Source: Cucurbitaria berberidis CBS 394.84 (Eukaryota > Ascomycota > Dothideomycetes > Pleosporales > Cucurbitariaceae). Taken from it: 64,000 nt of DNA. The position numbers and the translations under genes are program-made. The notes below the pieces were generated by a model, which ran no database searches, was not told the DNA's origin, and saw only the letters and a program-made list of their open reading frames with translations. Below, piece after piece: positions 21,998 through 30,996 of the stretch. The stretch lies in assembly GCF_010015615.1 (NCBI RefSeq), contig NW_024468936.1:5935663-5999662 (forward strand), in the 5' to 3' direction. The stretch's first letter is position 1, and every line of letters begins with the position of its first letter.

Positions 21998-24583
21998 TTA
22001 AACCTTCACCGCCCGCTTATGACGCCTCCTCAGGCGACAGGAAGCACCATGGACCTGGCCAGCTACAGGGTGAGCCTGGGCGCTCTTTACTCTGTTGGAG
22101 AGTGCTCCCATGTCAGGTTCATCCATTGGTTGAGCCCATGTCGAATCCGAGTCGTCAAACTGGAAGGGATCTTCTGCAGGCTGAGCTTCCTCTGTAGACT
22201 GGAAGGATTCTTCTACGGGTTGAGCTTCTTCCATAGGTGCAGCTGGCTCCTCCACTGGTGCAACTGGTTCCTCCACGGGTGCGACTGGTTCCTCCACGGG
22301 TGCGACTGGTTCCTCCACGGGTGCGACTGGTTCCTCCACGGGTGCAACTGGCTCCTCTGCGGGTGCTGCAGGCTCCTCCACAGGGGCAACTGCCGCCTCC
22401 ACAGGTGCGACAGGGGCTTCTGCAGGCTGAACAGACTCGACGCTAGGTTCAGAGGCATCAACAGGCTCGGTGGTGTCTACGCTGGGGTCGACAGGCTCCT
22501 GAGGGGGACTTGATTGCGCAGAAACGTCACCTTCAGGACCAGAATCGGTGCCATCAACCCAGACGACATCGTAGGGGAGGTTGGGATCCGACTCAAGAGA
22601 TGGGTTTCCGGCAGCTTCTTCTGAAGGGGAGACTGATAGGTCCGGGGTAGGCTCTGCTGGTGTTGGGGCTTCTTCGGCTTGGAGCGCAGGCTCCGCAGAT
22701 GCGACGGCTAGGGGGGTTTCTTCTGGTGTAGAAGCTTCAGCCTCCGATGGCGTCTCTTCGGGCTCTGCAGACGCAACGGCTAGTGAAGGTTCTTGATCGG
22801 CTGGAGTCGCTTCGGCAGGCGCAGATTCGGCGGCCAGTGGACTTTCTTCTGGTGTAGAAGCTCCTGACGGCGCCACTGCGGGTGCAGGCTTAACAGCTGG
22901 GGCAGGCCTAACCGCCGGAGCAGGCCTAACCGCTGGAGCAGGCTTGATAGCTGGAGCAGGTCTGACAACAGGCTTAACAACAGGCTTAACAGCTGGAGCA
23001 GGCTTGACAGCTGGGATGGCAGCGGTGGACGGTTGACCCGATCCACCATTCGCCAACTCGGCTGCCATCCGCTTGATATGGCTCCAATCATTGCTGTCCT
23101 CGCCGAGACTCCAAGCCATGACACCTCCAAGCTGATACTTCCTCACAATCTGTTCAAACTTCTTCGTAATCAGCTCCGGAGTGTCCCATGTCCAGAACAA
23201 GCTGTTCTGCGGGTCGAAGTAATACTGGCCACCTGCTTTTTCATCCGTGACGCCGTTCTTCGCAGCAAGTTGCCAGGAACCAGCAACATCGGCATCGGTA
23301 CATCCAGTGCCAAAGGCATGTTGGCACGCTCCAGAACAGTGTTCGTTTGTTGTGCCACAGTTTCCGTACTGGGAGCAGCAGCCTGATGCGCATTTGGTTC
23401 CCTTGTCAGGGCCACATGTGCCATCATTTGATACGGCGAGGGCAGAGCTGTCAACGGGCTGCATGTGGGACTTTTCGAACGTCCAGGAGCCCGATTTGAG
23501 GGTGTCTTTACCGGTGATTGGATCCTCAGCAAGGACAATAGGGCAATTGAGAGGGCTGGAGCCGCAGTCTCCTTGGGTGGTGAAGTATTTGGCGTAGTAC
23601 GCAAAACCAACTGTAATGTACGATGAGCAGGGGTCAAATCAACCTGTATTTCGGGGTAGCTTACGATTGATCTTAGCCGGCGGAGCGCCAATGCGGAGAT
23701 AGTTTCTGATTGTGTTTTCCGATCCAGCGACAGAGGTGTGATGCTTGGTGACATTATCACGACGGTTCATCAGATCATAAGACATGACCTATTCAAGTCA
23801 GCAACGGCTACCTCGCTAAACCGAGTCTTGGGGACTCTCGGACACTCACGTTGATGTAGTCAACAGAAGGCCAGATCTTGGGCCCGTTCTCTTTCGTAAA
23901 GGCCATCATATCGCCTACATTCAGTCAGTCCAATGTATTCGCAGAGATGGAACTCGTGCTTACCTTTCTTGCCGGGAACTGCAATCGAGAGAAGTTTGCT
24001 GCCAATAGCAGTACGAATCGCGGCCAGCACCTTTGGGAATGCGTCGATCTGATAGACCTTCTGCGAGTTGAGAACCTGTTTATAGTCGGCACCATTACCT
24101 CCTGGGTATTCCCAGTCGATGTCTGTATACTTTGTCAGTAAGGGTATATCATTCATAGAGACATCTCTTGAACTCACCCACGCCATCGGCACCAGTGTTG
24201 GTAAGCATCGTGGCGATATCTGTAGCAAACTTTTGAATCGAGGCATCCGTCTGCGAGAGGTCATAGAAGCCCCTGTCGTCGCCCCATCCTCCAACCGCGA
24301 TGCTCACTTTGGCATTGGGAAACTCGGAGCGAATGGTGGAAATGGGAACCTTTGGCTGGAAGGCAGCTGTGGCATTCGCCATGGCGAAAGCAAGAACGAC
24401 ATGATCGATGCCGGCTCGATCTTCGGGATTGGTAGGACGAGTGGGATGCCATCTGAGCTGGGTGAGCGTTTGGTCTGCTTTTCAAAGGGAGGGAGCTCAC
24501 TCGTCTGCATATATGAGGAACCGAGCACTTGCTGATGCCGCAAGTAGTGTAGGCGCCAGAAGCGCTACTGATGGGAGACGCAT
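21998..24583 (-). CDS. secreted GH18 chitinase with internal CBM18 module and long repetitive tail
   Basis: Six exons on the minus strand: 24583-24501, 24452-24178, 24122-23964, 23914-23850, 23788-23665 and 23610-21998, total 772 residues. Introns are 48-61 nt. The signal peptide is about residues 1-20 (MRLPSVALLAPTLLAASASA). The GH18 active-site motif DGVDIDWEYPGG is rebuilt across the second intron, with the catalytic Glu at about residue 124; NVMSYDLMNRRDN follows across the fourth. A hevein-type chitin-binding module (CGPDKGTKCASGCCSQYGNC, about residues 295-345) interrupts the catalytic domain, which then resumes and closes with GGVMAWSLGEDSNDW. The remaining roughly 360 residues are low complexity: Lys-Pro-Ala repeats, Glu/Pro-rich sequence, then tandem EEPVAPV units, with a basic C-terminus and no GPI signal. 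Likely role: cell-wall or environmental chitin hydrolysis. Confidence 0.9.
22228..22375 (-). repeat. tandem 18-nt repeat in the chitinase tail
   Basis: About eight units of 18 nt encode EEPVAPV-type hexapeptides (EEPVAP), the central copies nearly identical at DNA level. Such a tract is prone to length change between isolates. Confidence 0.85.
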
Positions 24584-27265
24584 GTTGTTGGCAACTGTGT
24601 AGGTAGCTACTCAACACCAGAAGAGCAGTGACAAGAAGAGAAAGGGCGAGTTTAAAAGACGGTCAATTTATTATAGTGGTCGTAGCCCTGGAGGTTGCCG
24701 TGGAAAAGCGCTAGAGCATTCCACGATCCAACTTCGGTGCTTCTGACTTGGCGAGGGAAGGTGAAGGGGGAGCAGCTAGGGAGCGATGTAGCGAGCACCA
24801 TGGCACGTACAAAGGGTGTAACTGCCCCATCTCTTCACAGTGTACCTGCCTCAATTGATCGTAGTGGTGACTGCCCTTCAATTTGGAGCATGATACCTTG
24901 CATTCGTTCTCCAGAGGGAGCACTGGTTGCGACGCAAGAAGCAATCGGCACGACTGGAATGGAAGTGGGGATACAAGCCGTAACCCCGTTTGAAAGTGTA
25001 TAGCAAGTTCAGGAGGTCATTTCCAGAACAAGATGCTCCATGCGTTCCGTTGTTTTCTATTGGGACTGATCAGTTGCCATTCGTCTTGACATGTATCGGG
25101 CCTTGAGTCTGAGACATGTCCTTGGTGACAGCTGTCGTTCGCGTGAGGTTCAGCGCCCTGGAATGCACCAACGGTCATGATGGGAATGCGGCCTTGCAGG
25201 GGCCAACATCAAGGCAAGCCCAGGTACAAGAAGCAGCGGCACCTCTCGGAAAACCCGCAATCGATCTTGGAACCAATGCGTCCAACGTTGTACGGCAGAA
25301 GGGCGCTAAGTGGTCACTCGGATCGCCTCCCGGTGTCATAACGGTCCCTGTGTGACGCCCAACGACGATTGCGTAAAAGGGAACGTGTGCTCATTGAGGA
25401 CCGTTTGGTTGTTTGAAGGAAAGTGCAAGCTAACCGGGTCTCACCGAGAGAGATTTGTGTCTCTGCGCGGAAGGCCGACTGCCGGACCGATCCAACCTGG
25501 TCTATGGAAGAAGCAAATAAGCCAAGGAGCCCGCCCTATCAATCGATACCGACAATCGCGTAACCATGGGGTCAAAGGTGCGGGGAGGTTTCGCAAAATC
25601 GTCCATGTTTATGTCGAGGGGGATGGTACTGGCCCAACATGGGTCGTTCCTTCCCGGGTTGATGATTCACGTAACGCGCATACCATCCGCTCTTTCCTCG
25701 CGACGAAAAGGAAGCCCCGCAGTCTATGATGTCGCCCTACTCAATCCACCTGGGCAACTCTTCGATAGTGACTCCATGGCCGAACCACTTTGACTTGGGA
25801 CTATAAAATAGAACACTGCAAGAGTTGGAAAAGGCCACGGTAAGATGCTTTTGCCTGCATGCTGCAATACGAGGGGTAGTGCACCTTGAAGATGAGGATA
25901 GCAGCTGGTAGACTACAAAAAAAAAGAGATGGACGTCAACGGTCCCAGGCCACCTACACGACAAGCAAATTGACCATGCATGGTCTGAGATGATGCAGCA
26001 GGGCACACCATCAACAACGCGGACACGGCCTGGAATTGTTCGCAGCTGCAGCATGCGATGCACGTCAGATGCGGGCGCTCAGCTTGGTGGAATGGGTCGA
26101 TGATGCAGACGACCATGGCGAACCGTGGTTCCCAAGCTTCGCTTCGTCGTCGACCAAATGCATGCTAACAACAAGGTGGGAAGAAACATGGTGGAGCCGT
26201 TGCGGCGCTGGTGGCAGACTGGATGAAGGAGGTCGCACGTGATGGTCCGGAGGATCCGTCCTGGCCCTTGACCCCGTCACCCCGCCCAGCCCTCGCGTCT
26301 TCGTGCAGCTGAATAGACGGAGCTTCGGCCAATCACGACGCGCCGAAATTGGAAAGGCTGGGACGCGCAGGGGGAGCTATCAAACCGCTGGCCAGCTCTG
26401 GGTCACAACATGGCTGGAGCCAGCTGAAGACGCCGCCGCCGCTGCTGTGCGCACATGAAAATGCCGCATAGGGTGTGCATGAGAGAGGCATGCATGTGCT
26501 GCTCCAATTGAAGCGCTCCACGAAGGCAACTGGCAAAGACTCGACCCACTTGCACTGGTGGGAGATGGCGGAACGTCTTCAGGCTGCCGCTGCGCGTGTG
26601 GGAAGCTCGTAGCAGATCGGTGGAGCCCCCAATACAAGTTGCTAATGCTGGGCGACGCCAATTGATTGCCATCGCCAGGCCAACACCCGCGCAGTGCTCA
26701 GCGTACGCGTCAGAAGATGCCTCGGTGCGAAGCTTGGAAGCTCGCCGTCGGGCAGGGTGGGCGGCTGGCAGAGCGTCTTCCCCCCTGATGGCCGAGCGAA
26801 AAGGGGAGGCTGTGACACGCTAACGGAGCTCCAATAACAACAAACTATACCGCTTCGGGACGCCCAACCTCCTCATCCTGGCCTCGAGCGATACGACCGA
26901 CACAAACAGTCCCCCAGCTTGACCGCCAATCTACTTGATCCCCCCTCCTCGCCTCGCTGCTCCCTTTCTCCTCCACTCTCACCACCCCACTACTGCACCC
27001 AATCGCACATCTTCACGTTGCTGCACCTCTCACCACCACAAATCTGGCTTCGCTTTAGCACTCCCTTCACCTTCCCATCCTCACAAAGTGAGACCCTAAA
27101 AGGAGCCAAGAAGTTCTTTTCTTGATTCCTTTCGAATTGTTTTCGAACGGTTCGAAGGGTATTCGAGAAAGAGCGACCCGACTCCGGCAAACTGGATTTT
27201 GAAGCACGAGTACGCGCCCTCTCCTCCCACCTGGCCCTGCCCTGCCCTGTTCGCGACGGTGCTAA
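24584..27265. other. long divergent intergenic region between chitinase and hex1
   Basis: About 2.7 kb. The proximal part is the chitinase promoter, the distal part the hex1 promoter and leader. Open frames at 25.3-25.8 and 26.3-26.8 kb lack ATG starts or protein-like composition. From 26.8 kb on the sequence becomes pyrimidine-rich (26930-27080), typical of a fungal promoter and transcript leader, and the sense strand has no ATG. A possible leader donor (GTGAGA) lies near 27088 and an acceptor (TTGCAG) at 27270. Confidence 0.55.
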
Positions 27266-28307
27266 TTGCAGCAGGTTCCGATCCCCTTCAGTGTCTTCCC
27301 GTCTGCGTATCGGAACGCGGAAACTCAAGAATCTACCACAGTCAAGGTAGAAGGCGAAGCAAAGCACTCGGATCAGGCTTCACACGGACGGGAAGGTCAC
27401 GAAGAGACTCATACCACCTTCTCTGCCACCGTCAACGCTCCTAAAAGCCACGACACTCACATCCAAGAAGAGGTCCGCATCTACGAAGAAGAGCGCCTCC
27501 GCCGTCCCCAGCAGCACACTGAGGAAGTCCACACCCACGAGGAGACCCGCTTCGTAGAGCCCCAACAACAGCAACGTGAGGACGTTCACATCCACGAGCA
27601 AACCCGCTTCAGACAGCCCAAACAGACTGCACAGCACACTGAGCAAGTTCACATCCACGAGCAAACTCGATTCAAGCAGCCTGAGCACCGTGAGGAACTC
27701 CACATCCACGAGCAAACCCGCTTCAGAGAGCCCGAGCAGCACCGCACTCAGCGATCCGACCGCGTAGAGTTTGGAGCTTCCCGCGACCGGTAAGTCCGAT
27801 TCATTATTCATTGTTTTGCCAGCGCACCCCAGCACGGGCTCCACAAAAACAGACCATCCCAACCCCCTGAGCTTGGCGAGAAAAAGCCACGCGCCATCCA
27901 CTAACCCTTTTCTTCTGTTGTTGTCCTAGCGACACGCAGTCCCACTTTTCTCTCACCTCCTATACCTTGCCCACGCTGACCTTCCTTTCTCCTCCAGTTA
28001 CCAGCCCACCTCTTCCCAAACCCACATCGAGGTTGAGGACAACAAGACCTTCGACAGACACTTCAATACAGTCCACGGCCCTGCCACCGACTACGCTCCC
28101 TCTCAAATCGACGTCACCGAGCGTCAATTTCGCGAACGCACCCGTCCCATCGTCGCCGGTCACTCCAAGGAGTCCTTCACTGCCAAGCACGATACCTACC
28201 CCAGCAGGCATCAGGTCAAGCACGTTGATACCCGCTACCCAACAGAGGTTCGAGTAGAAAACACTACTCGTTCCACTGCCGACACCCCCAAGAAGTTCAA
28301 GCGTGAT
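27266..28307 (+). other. AUG-less in-frame N-terminal extension of HEX1
   Basis: A protein-like frame runs 27266-27789, is joined across a GTAAGT...CTCCAG intron (27790-27997) to 27998-28307, and continues without a stop into the canonical HEX1 start at 28308. It encodes about 278 residues that are rich in Glu, His, Gln and Arg. Diverged copies of a (V)HIHEQTRF-Q/E-P unit occur (HTHEETRFVEPQ, VHIHEQTRFRQPK, VHIHEQTRFKQPE, LHIHEQTRFREPE). The second exon opens YQPTSSQTHIEVEDNKTF. In-frame coding repeats argue for translation, yet no ATG exists here or upstream to 26790. Either initiation is at a non-AUG codon, or a remote upstream exon supplies the start, or this is an alternative-transcript exon. 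Confidence 0.6.
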
Positions 28308-29168
28308 ATGGGATATTACGACCAAGAAGGACAGTATCATTCCCTCCGTCAAGGTATCCAGAAGGCAGCCCACAAGGTCGCCGAACGCGTAGCCCACCCT
28401 ATCCACCCTCACCGCCACCACCACTCCCACTCGCAAGAGCACTCCTTCCCCGGTGCCAAGTACGAAGACAACCGCGAAGAGATCATCGTCAAGGACAAGT
28501 ACACTTCGTCCAACGCTCCCTCCGCCGCACCCTCTGCTGCCCCTTCCGCTGCTCCCTCCGCTGCCCCTAGCCGCCGCACCGTCCACTCCGCATCTCGCGT
28601 TCAGTCCGCATCTCCCGTCGAGAAGGTCGTTCGCGTTCACGGCAGCTCTTCCGTCGCACCTACCTCCGCACCTACATCTGCACCAGCACCTGCTCGTGCC
28701 CCTGTCCGCAAGATGGCTCCCTCTTCCAACATCACCATCCCTTGCCACCACATCCGCATTGGTGATCTCCTGATCCTTCAGGGCCGCCCTTGCCAGGTCA
28801 TCCGCATCACCACCTCTTCCCAGACTGGCCAGCACCGTTACCTCGGTGTTGACCTCTTCACCAAGCAGCTCCATGAGGAGTCCAGCTTCATCTCCAACCC
28901 CGCCCCTTCGGTCGTCGTGCAGAACATGCTTGGTCCTGTCTTCAAGCAGTACCGTGTTCTCGACATCCGTGAGGACGGTCGCGTTGTTGCTATGACCGAG
29001 TCTGGCGATGTCAAGCAGGGTCTCCCCGTCCTTGACCAGAGCGGTCTCCTCACCCGTCTGACCGAGTCTTTCGACAACGGCCGGGGTAGCGTTCGCATCC
29101 TTGTCATCAACGACGATGGTCTCGAGATGGCTGTCGACTACAAGGTCGTCCACGGCTCCAGGTTGTAA
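28308..29168 (+). CDS. hex1: Woronin body major protein HEX1
   Basis: 286 residues from the ATG at 28308, whose MGYYDQEGQYHS start resembles other HEX1 N-termini. The variable middle contains a His-rich stretch (HPIHPHRHHHSHSQEHS) and Ser-Ala-Ala-Pro repeats. The C-terminal half is the conserved eIF5A-like HEX1 domain: TIPCHHIRIGDLLILQGRPC, then TGQHRYLGVDLFTKQLHEES, then SVVVQNMLGPVFKQYRVLD, then AMTESGDVKQGLPV. The protein ends SRL, a type-1 peroxisomal targeting signal. HEX1 self-assembles into the crystalline core of Woronin bodies, peroxisome-derived organelles that plug septal pores after wounding. Family genes are known to make splice isoforms. A longer product joined to the upstream extension is likely. 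A possible 3'-UTR intron (GTAAGT at 29185, CTAG at 29237) follows the stop. Confidence 0.96.
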   Translation: MGYYDQEGQYHSLRQGIQKAAHKVAERVAHPIHPHRHHHSHSQEHSFPGAKYEDNREEIIVKDKYTSSNAPSAAPSAAPSAAPSAAPSRRTVHSASRVQSASPVEKVVRVHGSSSVAPTSAPTSAPAPARAPVRKMAPSSNITIPCHHIRIGDLLILQGRPCQVIRITTSSQTGQHRYLGVDLFTKQLHEESSFISNPAPSVVVQNMLGPVFKQYRVLDIREDGRVVAMTESGDVKQGLPVLDQSGLLTRLTESFDNGRGSVRILVINDDGLEMAVDYKVVHGSRL

Positions 29169-29737
29169 ATGGTTCCAGTCAATGGTAAGTCATCGTCGTT
29201 GTCCCCCTGTTCCGATCTTCATCTAATGTATCCTAGGTCTCATTCAATCATCCTTTGTCTAACCCGGCATGGGGAGTTTGTATCCAGATGACCACTTCAT
29301 CTTAAATTGTGTTCATAACTTTTGCTTCGTCGCTTGGCTGGTTGCCCGTCACCACGCCTTGGACACAGGCTAACGTTCATCGCTTCCTGTGTCCGAGGCA
29401 AGCGCTGCCCGAGGTCTCTTGGAAAGCATGTGGCGTTGGCACCTTTGGTCTAAGTGATGGGAATTTCGAAGCTACACCTGTGGATAGTTAATGAATCGTG
29501 TCTCCTTCACATTGTCTTTGCGTGCCTTATTGATTCTGCTCTCTGTTGTCGCGATCTCCTCAGCTGATGTCTTACACATGTGGCGGAAGCCATCCGAGGC
29601 TAACCCCGCGTTTTCGCTGTAAACCCAGCATGTTGCCTTGAGTTGCTCATGTCAGTGCCCGACTTATTTCCCATATAGAACAATCACTTGTGTTACTGTT
29701 CGGTTGCAGTCTATATCTAACCATCTACCCGGTGACC
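29169..29737. other. intergenic region
   Basis: About 570 bp between hex1 and the oxygenase gene. It contains the hex1 3' UTR and the oxygenase promoter. Confidence 0.5.
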
Positions 29738-30996
29738 ATGCCGCACTCAGATATCTCACCATTGCCGTGTCGCGAACTATTTTCTGACCTTCCACCTTTT
29801 CCAGACAATATTCCCACTGCACCACTTCTCCGTATATCGCTCGAGAAGCTGCTCCAACACGATTCAGAGGAAGAAGAGCGATGCTGGAAGGCTTGTTGTG
29901 ACCTGGGGTTCTTCTACCTTGACTTGCACACATCGAGCCCAATTAGTCTGGATGATAAAAATAGAACAGCAAGCGGCGAAACACTGCTTCAGGATGCGGA
30001 CCAGCTTTTTGAGGTGATGAAGGGTTTCTATGATCTGGACATAAAGGAGAAGATCAAATACGATTTCAAAGACCAGGGCAGCTATTTCGGATACAAAGGC
30101 TACGGAGAAGGCTTCATCGACAAACAGGGGACTCGAGACCGGAATGAATTCTACAACGTGAGTAAACCACACCAGACATAATAAAACACTTTATTTAAGC
30201 AGGCCAACCCCAGATCTCCAAAGACGACATCCTCGGACTCAGCCCACCCCTCCCGTCACCCGCTGTTCTAAACCCCCATCGCGCGCTCTACAAGTCCTAC
30301 ATCCACTCCTCGCACGCAGTATGCATGCTCATCGCCTCACTGATATCCCTTCGCCTTCCACTAACGCACGAATCCCGCGCAGCAGGCGGTCTACCCGCGC
30401 TGCACAACCTCCGCGCTCGTTCGGGCGACCAAATTCGCTTCGTCAAAGCGCCGCCACAAGAGCCCTCGCTCCGGGGTGTAGCGCTGGGCGAACACACTGA
30501 TTTCGGAAGCGTCACTGTGCTATTCAATAGGTTGGGGGGACTGCAAGTCAGACTCCCGCCGTCTATCGCGCCCGCACCAGCGAGGCCCTCCTCGTCCTCC
30601 TCCCCACCACTAGCCGCGGCTTCTGACGTGGAGCGACGGCTGTGTGAGGATGGGTGGGCATATGTGCGTCCCCTTCCGCGGCATTGTATCGTTAACCTCG
30701 GGGACGCACTTGTTAAGTTTTCAAATGGCTTGTTGAGGAGTAATATCCATCGTGTTGTTGCGCCGCCGGGGGGGCAGGGGGGTGTGACGCGGTATAGTTT
30801 GGTTTACTTTTGTCGGCCGGAGGATGATGTTTTGTTGAAAGGGGTGGTGGAGGGAGAGGAAGGGGAAGGGAAAGAGGTTGTTACGGCTAAAGAGTGGATT
30901 CTAAGGAGAGCGTTGGGGAGGAGGAAGGTTGATGGGTGGGCGGGGAGTGGGGGGACCGAGGGGGTGAGTATGAGGGGTGGTGGAATGAGAGTGTGA
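29738..30996 (+). CDS. 2-oxoglutarate/Fe(II)-dependent oxygenase (isopenicillin N synthase-like)
   Basis: Two exons, 29738-30157 and 30214-30996 (intron 56 nt, GTGAGT...CCCCAG), 400 residues. The N-terminal non-haem dioxygenase domain has CCDLGFFYLDLH and the later stretch GSYFGYKGYGEGFIDKQGTR. The C-terminal double-stranded helix keeps the iron triad: His and Asp in GEHTDFGS (residues 234 and 236) and His in SNIHRV (about 319); the 2-oxoglutarate-binding Arg is in RYSLVYF (about 333). A Ser/Pro/Ala-rich loop is inserted between the strands (about residues 257-275). A cytosolic oxygenase of unknown substrate is the safe call. No biosynthetic cluster surrounds it. The last 300 bases are strikingly G-rich on the coding strand, unlike the first exon. 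Confidence 0.87.

Noticed and set aside
25310..25793. Overlapping frames between chitinase and hex1
   Set aside because: No ATG start with protein-like composition, no motifs, frames overlap each other.
27960..29153. 397-residue open frame antisense to hex1
   Set aside because: It mirrors the strongly biased codon use of hex1, is Asp/Gly/Val-rich without domains, and its start is not supported.
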